A stretch of DNA of 64,000 nucleotides from Leucobacter soli (GTDB taxonomy: Bacteria > Actinomycetota > Actinomycetes > Actinomycetales > Microbacteriaceae), in contig NZ_CAJVAP010000016.1 of assembly GCF_910593785.1 (NCBI RefSeq), positions 1 through 64,000 on the forward strand, given 5' to 3'. Positions 1 to 9,120 of this stretch are shown in pieces (positions within the stretch are counted from its first letter, which is position 1; the number at the start of each line of letters is the position of its first letter). The notes under the pieces are model-generated. The model was not told the origin of the DNA. It made no database searches and saw only the letters and a program-made list of their open reading frames with translations. The position numbers and the translations under genes were made by a program.

Positions 1-218
1 GGCGCAGACGGAGCCGACAAGCGCGGGTGTGGGCGGGCAGACGCGGGCGGAGGCATGGCGGGCAAGCACACGCGGAGCGGACAAGTGCAGGCGGAGCCGG
101 CGCGCCAGGACGGATCAGCTCGCGGCCTCCAGCGCCGCTGCAGGCCCGCACGGGCGTCTCGGCGGGGACGCCGATCCGTCTCTCCCGCTGAGCACGGCGT
201 GCGGCCGGCTCAGGCAGC
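1..218. other. Non-coding edge stretch with short imperfect repeats
   Basis: I see no convincing gene here. The open frames across it are Arg/Pro/Ala-rich GC-driven frames. A unit of the form GGAGCSGACAAGYGCRGG occurs near 10-27 and again near 75-92, giving the stretch a mildly repetitive look. It may belong to a gene or intergenic region extending left of the window. Confidence 0.4.
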
Positions 219-230
219 TCAGCCTGCCTG
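211..230 (-). terminator. Hairpin at the stop codon of the aminotransferase
   Basis: CAGGCAG (211-217) and CTGCCTG (224-230) form a 7-bp inverted repeat with a 6-nt loop, overlapping the TGA stop of the aminotransferase gene. There is no clear U-tract, so intrinsic termination is likely but not certain. Confidence 0.4.
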
Positions 231-1379
231 GAAGCGGAGGATCCGCTCGAGCGCCTCGGCGACGGCCGCCTCGCCCGCCGCGTAGGAGAGCCGGATGGCG
301 CGGTCGCCGGCCACGGGGTCGAAGTCGACGCCCGGAACGACGGCGACGTCGGCCTGCTCCAGGAGGGCGCGGGCGTACTGCGTCGCGCCGCCGTGGCGCT
401 CGAGCTGCGGCCCGAGCTCCGAGTAGTAGTAGAACGCCCCGTCGCTCGGCGCCGCGGTCCCCCAGTCGAGGGCGGGCGCGGCGTCCAGGATCAGCGCCCG
501 GGCGCGCGCGAAGCCTTCGACGACGGCGTCGCGCTCGGCGTACGTCTCGGGGGTGAAGGCGTTCATCGCGAGTTCTTGCGCGGGGGCCGGGGGCGAGAGC
601 GCGAAGTTGGAGGCGAGCGCCTCGAACGGGGCGACGAGCGCCGGCGGCAGAATCGCCCAGCCGAGCCGCCACCCGGTCATTCCCCAGTACTTCGAGAACG
701 AGTTGATGACGATCGCCTCGGGGTCGAGTTCGACGGCGGAGACGCCGCGCGGGTCGGGGTCGCCGGGCTGCGGGAAGGTGATCCCGTGGTAGATCTCGTC
801 GCTGATGAGCCGGGTACCGCGGGCACGGCACCAGTCGGCGAGGGCTGCGAGCTCGGCCCGGCCGAGCATGGTGCCGGTCGGATTCGCGGGCGACGCGATG
901 ATGAGGCCGGCCAGCTCGCCGTGTTCGGCGACCGCGGCGTCGAGGAGTGCGGGTGTCGGCTGGTAGCGCGTCTCGACACCGGTCGGGATCTCCACGACCT
1001 GCACCCCGAGCGCGGCGAGAATGTTCCGGTAGGCCGGGTAGCCGGGGCTCGCGAGCGCGACGCGGTCTCCCGGGTCGAACGCCGCGAGGAACACGAGCTG
1101 GAACGCGCCGGACGAGCCGGTCGTGACGGCCACGGTCCCGGGGTCGACGTCGACGCCGTACCACGCGCGGTAGTGTCCGGCGATCGCCTCCCGCAGCGGC
1201 GTCGTGCCGAGGGGACCGGTGTAGCCGGCGGGCTTCAGCGTGCCCGGGACGGGGCGCGCGCTCGGTTCACCCGCGCACAGCGAGACCACGTCGTGGCCTG
1301 CCAGCCGTCGACGGGCGATCTCGTCGGTGATGCTCATCACCTGGAACGCGGGTACGTGCGAACGCTTCGAGGGCTTCAT
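219..1379 (-). CDS. Pyridoxal-phosphate-dependent aminotransferase, class I
   Basis: This cytosolic fold-type I aminotransferase of 386 residues most resembles the aspartate/aromatic aminotransferase (AspC/AAT-I gamma) group. The fold landmarks are in order: SPANPTG with Asn166, SDEIY with Asp194 (binds the PLP pyridine nitrogen) and Tyr197, and SFSKYWGMTGWRLGW with the Schiff-base Lys230 and phosphate-binding Arg238. A late AIRLSYA supplies the likely carboxylate-binding Arg. Length is normal. The ATG at 1379 sits close to a TAGCGT -10-like box, so the mRNA may be nearly leaderless; an internal Met (residue 15) is a possible alternative start. The nuclease-helicase gene lies 52 bp upstream on the same strand. 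The substrate cannot be read from sequence; aspartate, alanine or aromatic amino acids are all possible. Confidence 0.9.
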   Translation of the reverse strand: MKPSKRSHVPAFQVMSITDEIARRRLAGHDVVSLCAGEPSARPVPGTLKPAGYTGPLGTTPLREAIAGHYRAWYGVDVDPGTVAVTTGSSGAFQLVFLAAFDPGDRVALASPGYPAYRNILAALGVQVVEIPTGVETRYQPTPALLDAAVAEHGELAGLIIASPANPTGTMLGRAELAALADWCRARGTRLISDEIYHGITFPQPGDPDPRGVSAVELDPEAIVINSFSKYWGMTGWRLGWAILPPALVAPFEALASNFALSPPAPAQELAMNAFTPETYAERDAVVEGFARARALILDAAPALDWGTAAPSDGAFYYYSELGPQLERHGGATQYARALLEQADVAVVPGVDFDPVAGDRAIRLSYAAGEAAVAEALERILRFQAG

Positions 1380-1431
1380 GGGACCTACGCTATCCGTTCG
1401 CCGTTCGCGCCGCGCCCGGGCGCGGGCGCCC

Positions 1432-4400
1432 TCATGCCGCTCGCGTTCCGCGCTCGGTGAGCCGGAGGTAGCCGCTCAGCGCGGCGACGCCCTCGGAGGT
1501 GCTGGGGAGGCCCTGGCCGAGGCGGGTGGACGAGACGAGGTGCGCGGCCCATTGCGCCCGACTGATCGCCACGTTCAACCGGTTGCGCATGAGGAGGAAC
1601 TCGAGCCCGCGCGGTACGTCGTCGGCGCTCGAGGCCGCGAGCGTGACTATGGCGATCGCGGCCTCCTGGCCCTGGAACTTGTCGACGGTGCCGACGCGTA
1701 TCCCCTCGAGGCCTGCGGCAATCAGAGCCTCCGCGACGCATTCGACCTGGGCGTTGTACGGGGCGACGACGATGACGTCCTCGGAACCCAGCGCACGCGG
1801 CGCTTCTCCGGGTTCGTGGAGCGTACCCGAGAGCGACGCACGTGCGATCCTCACCACTTCGGCGGCCTCCTCGACCGAGCTGGTGGAGTTGCCGAAGTGC
1901 TCGACCGCGTGCCAGACGAGGCCCGCCGCTCCCGCGCCGTCGACCTCGCGCAGTTCGGCCGTGGTATGGGTGTGCAGGCGCCCCTCGTAGGAGAGCTCGG
2001 AGACGACGTCGGCGAGCTCGGTGCGCATGCGCCGTGTCTCTGCGAGGAAGTAGCCGGCGCTCTCGGGGAGGGTGTCGTGCTCGCCGAGCAGCCAGCCGAG
2101 CGCGGAGGTGTCGACCGGTTCCGGGTGCGAGCCCTGGGAGACCTGGGGCAGCTGCTGCGGGTCCCCGAGCAGCAGCAGGCGTTCCGCCGCGACGGATGCG
2201 GCGATCGTCGGCGCCAGCGAGAACTGCCCGGCCTCGTCGATCACCAGGAGGTCGAGGCTCTTGCGCGCCACCCTGGCCGGGTTGGCGAAGTCCCAGGCGG
2301 TGCCGCCGATGACTGCGCCGCGGCCTGCCTGGCGGTGCCCGTGCATGAAGGCATCGTGCCCGTTGGGGCGCAGCACGGTGTACCCGGGCAGCGGTGCGCC
2401 CGGGTCGAGTCGGCCGCCCTGCGGCACCTTGCCCGCCCGTGCGGGGTCGAGGCCGGCGCTGATGACGCCCTCGAGCACGTTTTCGACGACCTTGTGCGAC
2501 TGCGCCACGATGCCGATGCGCCAGCCGTCCCGTTCCACGAGGGTGCGGATCACTCGAGCGGCGAGGTAGGTCTTGCCGGTGCCGGGCGGGCCCTGCACGG
2601 CGAGCGCGGATCGATGCAGACCGCGCAGGGACGCGACGACGGCCCCGATCGTCCGATGGTCCTCAGCACCGTCCGCTGCGGCGAGCGCTTCGGCGGACCC
2701 GGGATCCACGAGGGGAGCTCCGCCCACCAGTCTCGGCGGCACGCGTCGCATGATGTCGACGACGGGGTCGGCTGGGAAGTGCCCCTGATCGAGCGCAGCG
2801 GCGAGCTCCCGGCCCCACTCCTCGATGGCCTGCTTCTGGGCACCGGGGCGCGGCGGCGGACCGGGGGTCAGCGCGACGGGCAGTCGTCCGTACTCGGGAA
2901 GGTCGTCCGATCGGGTCTCCTCGATCGTGACACCGTCGTCGTGGAGCTCGAGGATCTTCACCAGCATCGCGCCCCGCGCTCCCGGTGCGGCACCCCGCTG
3001 CGGCCCGAAGGGCGGCGGATAGTCGTAGGCCAGGTAGACATCTCCGCCCTCCTTGAGCGAGCTGCCCGGCGCGATGCCGCCCCGCAGCCTGAGTCTGCGC
3101 CGGTGCTTCCGCTGCCGCCCCACGGGCGCCTGCCAGTCCTCCTCGACCTCGCTCTTCTCGGCGTCCACGACCATCACGTCGCGCGTGTCCGCCCAATCCT
3201 CTATCGGGTCGATGAGCCGCGCGTAGTGCGCCCACCAGAAGGACTTCTGCTCCCGCTCGTAGTAGTCGATCGCGCTCCCGGCGAGCGCGGCGGCGCGGCG
3301 GTCGCGCGGATCGGAGGCCAGACTCGCGTGCCTGGCGAGCGCCGTGGCGACGGCGCTGAGTTCGAGCTCGGGGCCGCCCTCGTCCTCCCGGCCGGATCCG
3401 GTGCGCGTTCCGAGCTCGGCCGCATCGGCGTGCGCATCGGTACCCGGCTCGACGCCGTGCTCAGCGGCGATGCGGAGCAGCCAGTCCCGCAGGCGCAGCG
3501 TCGACACGCAGTCGTACCGGTTGTAGTCCGCGATCGCTTCGAGCCGGGCGCGCCCCTCCGCCCGCGTCGACTCGTCCCCCGAGCCCAGCGCCGCGCTCGC
3601 CTCCGCGTATTCCGTGATCGACTGGTCGCCGCTCGTGACCCCGCTCTGGTCGCGCAGCTCGTCGCCCATGTAGAGCGGTTCGAGCTTCTTGATCGAGTAG
3701 GAGCGCGAGCCGATCCGCAGCGCGCGCCGCACGATCGGGTACAGGTCGACCAGCACGTGCTCGCGCAGCAGCTGATCGACCTCGGCCTCGCCCACGCCGT
3801 GCCGCGCCGCGATCGAGAGCAGATGCGTGCGCTCGTACGCGGCGTAGTGGTAGATGCGCATCCCGGGGTGGCGCCGGCGACGATCGGCGACGAATGCGAG
3901 GAACTCCTCGAGCGCACGTCGCTCGGCGTCGAGATCGTGCGCCCAGATCGGGGTGAAGCGCTCGGTCGCATCGACCATGCCGAAGAGGTAGTCGAGGCCC
4001 CAGCGCGCGCTCCCCTCCTCCCCGGGCTCGCGGTAGAGCGGGTCGCCCTCGAAGTCGAAGAACAGGTCGCCCGGATCCGGCTTCGGGATCGCTGCGAGCG
4101 CGCCGGGATCAGCGACCCGCACCGGCGGCGCTTCACCGGGTACGGCGCCGACCTGCAGCGTCGCCTGCCAAGCCAGCCGCTCGAGCACCGCTCGCCCGAT
4201 CCCCTCGACCTGGATGTCCCCCGAGCCGATCGCCGGTAGCGCCTCTGCGACCGCGTCGATCGTCTGCAGCCCGGCGGCGAGGAGCCGATCCCGCTGCACT
4301 CCGCGGATCCCAGCGATGAGCAGGGGGTCCCGCGTGCGCTCGACTTCGGGCGCGCAGACCTCGCACCGCCCGCACGCGGTGATGTCGGCAGCCCCCCAGG

Positions 4401-5133
4401 CCACCGGTGCCGCGCTCTCGCGGCGGCCGTCGGCGCCGACCGCGCGCGCACGATCCAGCAGGATCTCGTGCAGCCGGCTCCGCCGAGCCCGGAACACCGG
4501 GGAGATGTCGGCCAGCCGGTGCGTCGAGCGTGCGCCGTCGCCGAGGATCAGCACGGCCTCGGAAGCGACCGGGATGCCGACCCGTTCGAGCTGCTCGGCG
4601 TATGCCGCGAGCTGCATGAGCGCCGTCACTTTCACCCGGCGCGCGAGCTTCGTGTCCTGGACCTCGTACTCCCCGGATTCGGTGCGGCGCAGGAAGTCCG
4701 CGAATCCCACGAAGGCGAGGGCCGGATCCCCTGCCTCCGGATCCTCCGGGCGCTGCGCGACGTCGAAGAACGTGGCCTGGAAGACGATCCCGGCCCCGCC
4801 CAGCAGTGCGGTGCGCGTGAGCTCGGCCACCTCGTCCAGCGCCACGGCGCTCATCGACGCGGGCCGCGGGATCTCGACGACGCCACCGGCTCTGCCCGAG
4901 GCCCCCTCGCCGTAGGATTCGCGGTACGCCGCCAGCACGCGCTCCTCGTGCGCGTCGCCCAGCCGCGCGGCGCGTTCGAGCATCGCGTCGTCGTCCGCCG
5001 GCACCTCGACGTCGCGTCCGAGCTTCGCGTCGACCCGGCGCAGGAACGCGAACTCGCAGGTGCTCGCTGCGGTCAGGTCGCTTGCGCTCGTGACGATCCG
5101 CACGCCGCCGCCATCGGCCTCCTGTACGAACAT
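1432..5133 (-). CDS. TM0106-type RecB-like nuclease fused to superfamily 1 helicase
   Basis: This 1,233-residue multidomain DNA enzyme has three catalytic parts. First is a RecB/Cas4-like PD-(D/E)xK nuclease (about residues 15-265), with GFADF near 143 and the YEVQDTKLA core near 156-164, followed by a CxxC (CGRCEVC) near 254-260. Second is an RNase H-like exonuclease (about 350-560), with DFEGDPL near 360, the AYE motif, VDLYP and the late YNRYD. Third is a C-terminal SF1 helicase with Walker A GPPGTGKT near 848-855, Walker B DEAGQFSL and a QGQEA motif. The family ('TM0106 family RecB-like putative nuclease') is widespread in actinobacteria, but its biological role is not established; DNA repair or defence is inference. 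It stands alone, with a 15-bp tandem repeat just upstream of its start. Confidence 0.9.
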   Translation of the reverse strand: MFVQEADGGGVRIVTSASDLTAASTCEFAFLRRVDAKLGRDVEVPADDDAMLERAARLGDAHEERVLAAYRESYGEGASGRAGGVVEIPRPASMSAVALDEVAELTRTALLGGAGIVFQATFFDVAQRPEDPEAGDPALAFVGFADFLRRTESGEYEVQDTKLARRVKVTALMQLAAYAEQLERVGIPVASEAVLILGDGARSTHRLADISPVFRARRSRLHEILLDRARAVGADGRRESAAPVAWGAADITACGRCEVCAPEVERTRDPLLIAGIRGVQRDRLLAAGLQTIDAVAEALPAIGSGDIQVEGIGRAVLERLAWQATLQVGAVPGEAPPVRVADPGALAAIPKPDPGDLFFDFEGDPLYREPGEEGSARWGLDYLFGMVDATERFTPIWAHDLDAERRALEEFLAFVADRRRRHPGMRIYHYAAYERTHLLSIAARHGVGEAEVDQLLREHVLVDLYPIVRRALRIGSRSYSIKKLEPLYMGDELRDQSGVTSGDQSITEYAEASAALGSGDESTRAEGRARLEAIADYNRYDCVSTLRLRDWLLRIAAEHGVEPGTDAHADAAELGTRTGSGREDEGGPELELSAVATALARHASLASDPRDRRAAALAGSAIDYYEREQKSFWWAHYARLIDPIEDWADTRDVMVVDAEKSEVEEDWQAPVGRQRKHRRRLRLRGGIAPGSSLKEGGDVYLAYDYPPPFGPQRGAAPGARGAMLVKILELHDDGVTIEETRSDDLPEYGRLPVALTPGPPPRPGAQKQAIEEWGRELAAALDQGHFPADPVVDIMRRVPPRLVGGAPLVDPGSAEALAAADGAEDHRTIGAVVASLRGLHRSALAVQGPPGTGKTYLAARVIRTLVERDGWRIGIVAQSHKVVENVLEGVISAGLDPARAGKVPQGGRLDPGAPLPGYTVLRPNGHDAFMHGHRQAGRGAVIGGTAWDFANPARVARKSLDLLVIDEAGQFSLAPTIAASVAAERLLLLGDPQQLPQVSQGSHPEPVDTSALGWLLGEHDTLPESAGYFLAETRRMRTELADVVSELSYEGRLHTHTTAELREVDGAGAAGLVWHAVEHFGNSTSSVEEAAEVVRIARASLSGTLHEPGEAPRALGSEDVIVVAPYNAQVECVAEALIAAGLEGIRVGTVDKFQGQEAAIAIVTLAASSADDVPRGLEFLLMRNRLNVAISRAQWAAHLVSSTRLGQGLPSTSEGVAALSGYLRLTERGTRAA

Positions 5134-5220
5134 GCGCGTCCCTTCGGATCGATCGGGTGGGTATCTGAGACGACGCTATCCCGCACCTCCGACAAACGCG
5201 CCGCGACGGTCCGCGTTCTC

Positions 5221-5310
5221 ACCGCGTGCACCCTCACCGCGTGCACCCTCACTGCAGGCACCGTCACTGCACGCACCGTCACTGCACGCACCGCCGCGGT
5301 CGGCGCCCTC
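5221..5310. repeat. 15-bp tandem repeat, about six units
   Basis: Consecutive 15-mers start at 5221, 5236, 5251, 5266, 5281 and 5296. The first two are identical (ACCGCGTGCACCCTC), the next three are close variants such as ACTGCACGCACCGTC, and the sixth is degenerate. The array fills most of the gap between the nuclease-helicase start and the hydrolase stop, and just reaches the hydrolase stop codon. The period is a multiple of three, but I see no gene using it. Confidence 0.85.
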
Positions 5311-7009
5311 ACTCCGCCGGAGCGGAGTCCAGGTCGTCGAGCCGCAGTTCGGCGAGATGCGCGGCGAGCGCCTCCGTGTCGGACTCGTCCCACGCCGGCG
5401 GCGGCAGGATCTCGGCCCAGGCGCGCACCGGCGCCTGCCCGAACTCGTGCCCCTGGCCGTCGGGAATCCCGGAGGCGAGCTGGTCCACCGCCAGCTGGAG
5501 CACGGTGACGACCGGGATCCAGATCATCTGGTCCGGCACTCCGGGCCCGCGCTCGCCGGAGAGGAACTCCGGCCGCTCGAACACGGCACCGAAGTCGAGC
5601 CACGTCACCGGATCGTTGGCGTGCTGCAGGTAGCCGACTCTCGGGGCCGCCCACTCCCCGGCTCCCGGCCATTCGGCGCCGTCCGCCGAGAAGCGCACGG
5701 TATCGCCCGCGGCGTGCACCGGCAGCGACACCGGCGAACCGGCATCCCGATCCTCCGTGAACCGCTGCCAGAGCACGTTGTTCGCGGTGGGGCCCACCCA
5801 CAGCGCGCCGTCGGTGCGCGTCGCCAGATCCTGCGCGCCCGCGAACGCGCCTTCGCTGCCGAACGACCCGAGGCTCTCGCCGCTGACCAGGAGCTTCGGC
5901 CGCGCGTCCTCCGGCAGCTGCGACCAGCGCGCGTAGACGGCGTCGAACAGGGCCTGGCCGGCCTGCCGTGGCCGGTCGCCGTCCACCAGGAACGACATCC
6001 AGCTCGGCAGGTACGAGTACTGCACGCTGACCGTCGCGGTGCTGCCGCGCCAGAGGTACTCGAGGGCGCGGGCCTGGTTCTCGTTGACCCAGCCGCGCCC
6101 GGTGCCGGTCGCGACGTTGAGGACGGCGCGCTCGAACGCTCCCGTGCGCTCGAGCTCGGCGACCGCCTGCGCGACCTGCGCGTCGAGGTCCTGATGTTCG
6201 GGGCCGGATCCGATGTAGACGCGGATCGGCTGCGCGGGTATGAAGTACGGCCCGAAATCGTTGCGAGCACCCGTCTGCGAGAGGAACCCTCCGATCTCCT
6301 CACGCGTCGGCGTATTCGCGATGAAGACGCGCCCCTGCCTGCCGAGCGATTCCCAGCTCACGGCGGATCCGGGCCCGCCCGAGACCTCCGCCAGCTCGGG
6401 CGCCGGCACATCGGTGCTGAACTCGTCGTTGATCGCCAGGTACGTCGCGTCGAGCGTCTCGGCGACGCGACCCACCATGACGCCGTTCACGAGCGCGTAG
6501 GCGGCCCAGACGGCGAGGACCGTCCCGAGCGCGACGGCGACCTTGAGCGGCAGCACGCGCGCGATGAGCCTTCCGAGCCGGCGGCCGCCGCCGCGGATCC
6601 CCCGCGCGATGATCAGGAGCGCACCGAACGCGACGAGCGCGACAGCCGTCGCCAGCACCGGGTCCGAGGCGGGTGCCGGGTCGAGCCCGATCTGCTCGCG
6701 CTGCGCCTGCTGCCAGCCGTGCGCGAGCCACAGGAGCACCGCGGATCCGGCGATCGAGACGATGAGCAGCGCACGCCGGGCGAGACGCTCGTGCTCCGGG
6801 GTGAGGCGCGCGCCCGCGCTGCGCAGTGCCCACGACGCCGCTGAGCCGAGCCCGTAGGCCAGGAGCCCCGCGACGGCGCAGAGCAGGCCCTGGAAGAGCG
6901 GTCCGCGCGGCAGCAGCGACGGGGTGAGCGCGAGCCAGGCGCCGACGAGGGCTGCAGCAGCAGGCACCGACGGCAGGCGGTACGGGCGCAGGATCGGTGG
7001 GGCGCTCAT
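5309..7009 (-). CDS. Membrane-anchored alpha/beta hydrolase (Abhydrolase_9 type)
   Basis: This 566-residue integral membrane protein has an N-terminal half with about five hydrophobic helices (near residues 16-30, 39-60, 79-97, 118-136 and 155-178). A C-terminal hydrolase domain carries the nucleophile elbow GESLG (Ser379). The layout matches the actinobacterial Abhydrolase_9_N/Abhydrolase_9 architecture, in which the hydrolase is thought to face the outside; I recall no proven substrate. I chose the ATG at 7009 because it has GGAG about 9 nt upstream and begins the hydrophobic region. A longer open frame runs to 7156 but adds only an unlikely basic segment. The neighbour upstream is the divergent helicase gene. 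The stop overlaps the last unit of the tandem repeat. Confidence 0.85.
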   Translation of the reverse strand: MSAPPILRPYRLPSVPAAAALVGAWLALTPSLLPRGPLFQGLLCAVAGLLAYGLGSAASWALRSAGARLTPEHERLARRALLIVSIAGSAVLLWLAHGWQQAQREQIGLDPAPASDPVLATAVALVAFGALLIIARGIRGGGRRLGRLIARVLPLKVAVALGTVLAVWAAYALVNGVMVGRVAETLDATYLAINDEFSTDVPAPELAEVSGGPGSAVSWESLGRQGRVFIANTPTREEIGGFLSQTGARNDFGPYFIPAQPIRVYIGSGPEHQDLDAQVAQAVAELERTGAFERAVLNVATGTGRGWVNENQARALEYLWRGSTATVSVQYSYLPSWMSFLVDGDRPRQAGQALFDAVYARWSQLPEDARPKLLVSGESLGSFGSEGAFAGAQDLATRTDGALWVGPTANNVLWQRFTEDRDAGSPVSLPVHAAGDTVRFSADGAEWPGAGEWAAPRVGYLQHANDPVTWLDFGAVFERPEFLSGERGPGVPDQMIWIPVVTVLQLAVDQLASGIPDGQGHEFGQAPVRAWAEILPPPAWDESDTEALAAHLAELRLDDLDSAPAE

Positions 7010-7397
7010 CTGACTGCTCCGACTCCAGTAGTTCGGGAAGGATCGCCGGAGACCCCGGGTGCAACGATGGTACCGGTGATCGCCGGCCGGGATCGGCAAC
7101 GACCGCAGGATCGGCACCGCCGCGCGGGATCGCAGAATCCGGAATCCGCACCGCATTCAGGATCCGCGCGGCCGTACCCGCTAAGCTGATCCCACGGGCC
7201 GTCGCCGGCCCCATCGTCGCCGACGTTCAGATGCCCGGGCCGCACTCCATGTGCGCACACCCGTGCGGCAGACCCTCTGCGGCGAAACGAAGCGCGATCC
7301 CGCGCATTCGCCGACCAGGCCCGGGGGCCGCGTCGGATCGCGCCGCGGTCCGGCGCCGAGCGCCGCCCGCGCCGCAACACGAAAGCACATCGCACAC

Positions 7398-9011
7398 GTG
7401 ACTGCACAGACCTTCGCCGATCTCGGCGTTCCCGCCCCCATCGCCCACGCGCTCGAGAAGAACGGCAAGACCGCGCCCTTCCCGATCCAGCGCGACACCC
7501 TCCCCGACACGCTCGCCGGGCGCGACGTGCTCGGCCGCGGCCGCACCGGCTCGGGCAAGACCATCGCGTTCGGCATCCCGCTCGTCGCGAACCTGGCCGG
7601 CGGCGAGGCCGGTATCGCCGCGCACGAGGCCGCCAAGAAGCGCCGCCCGAGCCGCCCCCGCGCGATCGTGCTGGCCCCGACCCGCGAGCTCGTCACCCAG
7701 ATCGCCGAGACCATCAAGATGCTCGCCGATCCCGCCGGCATCAAGGTCACCACCATCTTCGGCGGCGTGCCGCAACGCCGCCAGGAGGCTGCGCTCGAGG
7801 CCGGCGTCGACGTCGTGGTCGCCGCGCCCGGCCGCCTCGACGACCTCATGAAGCAGAGGCTCATCAGCCTCGACAGCGTCGAGATCACCGTGCTCGACGA
7901 GGCGGATCACATGGCCGACATGGGCTTCCTGCCCGTCGTCACGCGGATCCTGAACGCGACGCCGAAGCAGGGCCAGCGGCTGCTCTTCAGCGCGACCCTG
8001 GACAACGGGGTCGACAACATCGTGAAGAAGTACCTCCACAACCCGATCCTGCACTCGGTCGACAGCGCCGAGTCCCCCGTGCCGCAGCTCACGCATCACG
8101 TGTTCGAGGTCGCGAGCAAGGCCGGCAAGGACGCGCTGATCGAGGCGCTCGCCTCGGGCACCGAGCGCCGCATCTTCTTCACCCGCATGAAGCACCAGGC
8201 GAAGAAGCTCGCCAAGCAGCTGACCGCCGCGGGCATTCCTGCCGTCGAGCTGCAGGGCAACCTGTCGCAGAACGCGCGGGATCGCAACCTCGCCGAGTTC
8301 GTCTCGGGCGGGGCGAAGGTGCTCGTCGCGACGGACGTCGCCGCGCGCGGCGTGCACGTCGACGGCGTCGATCTGGTCGTGCACGTGGATCCGCCGGTCG
8401 AGCACAAGGCCTACCTGCACCGCTCCGGCCGCACCGCGCGCGCCGGCAACGAGGGCGACGTCGTGACGCTCGTGCTGCCCGAGCAGCGCGGCGAGATGCG
8501 CCAGATCATGCGCGCCGCGAAGATCCACGTCACCCCGCGCCCGGCCAGCCCGAAGGATGCCGAGGTGCTCGAGCTCATCGGCGAGGCGGCGCCGCGCGTC
8601 GATCCGAAGGAGACCGAGCGCAAGCGCGCTGCGGCTCACCTCGCCCAGCAGCGCGCCGCGGGGCACAACCCGGCCGGTGCCGGTCAGTCCCAGGGCGCGA
8701 ACGCGAAGCGCAAGCGGTCGCGCGGCGGCCGCAGCCGAACCGGCGGTCAGGGTCAGGGTCAAAGCCAGGGCCGCGGGCAGGATCAGAGCCGCGGGCAGGA
8801 TCAGGGCCGCTCGCAGCAGCGCCAGCAGGGCGCAGGATCAGCCCAGCCGCAGCGCTCAGGCGGCCGGCAGGGCCAGGGCCAGGGTCGATCGCAGCAGCAG
8901 GGCCAGGGGCAGGGCGGCCAGGGAGGTCAGGGCGGCGGCCAGCGCCGCGCCGGCCGTCGCGCCCAGAACCCGGGCGGAGCCGTCTACTCGACCAGCTCAC
9001 CCGGGCGCTGA
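7398..9011 (+). CDS. DEAD-box RNA helicase with Q/G-rich tail
   Basis: This ATP-dependent RNA helicase of about 537 residues probably acts in ribosome assembly or mRNA turnover. All core motifs are present: Q motif (FPIQRDTLP), motif I GRTGSGKT, PTRELVTQ, DEAD in LDEADHM, SAT, and the C-lobe VATDVAARGVHV and HRSGRTARAG. The last ~100 residues form a low-complexity tail of Gln, Gly, Arg and Ser with recurring GQGQ, QDQ and SQQ steps, typical of RNA-binding or condensate-forming extensions. The start is uncertain. I took the GTG at 7398 because the conserved helicase region begins right after it; the frame stays open to 7251 but with implausible residues. It is divergent from the hydrolase. Confidence 0.92.
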   Translation: MTAQTFADLGVPAPIAHALEKNGKTAPFPIQRDTLPDTLAGRDVLGRGRTGSGKTIAFGIPLVANLAGGEAGIAAHEAAKKRRPSRPRAIVLAPTRELVTQIAETIKMLADPAGIKVTTIFGGVPQRRQEAALEAGVDVVVAAPGRLDDLMKQRLISLDSVEITVLDEADHMADMGFLPVVTRILNATPKQGQRLLFSATLDNGVDNIVKKYLHNPILHSVDSAESPVPQLTHHVFEVASKAGKDALIEALASGTERRIFFTRMKHQAKKLAKQLTAAGIPAVELQGNLSQNARDRNLAEFVSGGAKVLVATDVAARGVHVDGVDLVVHVDPPVEHKAYLHRSGRTARAGNEGDVVTLVLPEQRGEMRQIMRAAKIHVTPRPASPKDAEVLELIGEAAPRVDPKETERKRAAAHLAQQRAAGHNPAGAGQSQGANAKRKRSRGGRSRTGGQGQGQSQGRGQDQSRGQDQGRSQQRQQGAGSAQPQRSGGRQGQGQGRSQQQGQGQGGQGGQGGGQRRAGRRAQNPGGAVYSTSSPGR

Positions 9012-9120
9012 GTCTCGTCTCGAGCCGCATCAGCGGCGACGTGCCGATCGGCCTGCTCCTCGGGCCGCTGGCGACGTACCTCATCGTGGCGATGCCGCCG
9101 CCGCTCCGACAACCGTCGGT

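Noticed and set aside
115-1164. 349-codon minus-strand frame within the aminotransferase region
   Set aside because: Out of frame with the aminotransferase, mostly Arg, and contradicts the motif-supported frame.
1240-4239. 999-codon plus-strand open frame opposite the nuclease-helicase
   Set aside because: It is Arg/Glu/Ala/Gly-rich with no domain, and runs antisense to a gene full of recognisable catalytic motifs; a typical high-GC mirror frame.
5212-5310. CRISPR array in the tandem repeat before the hydrolase
   Set aside because: Units are 15 bp and contiguous without spacers; no cas genes in the window.
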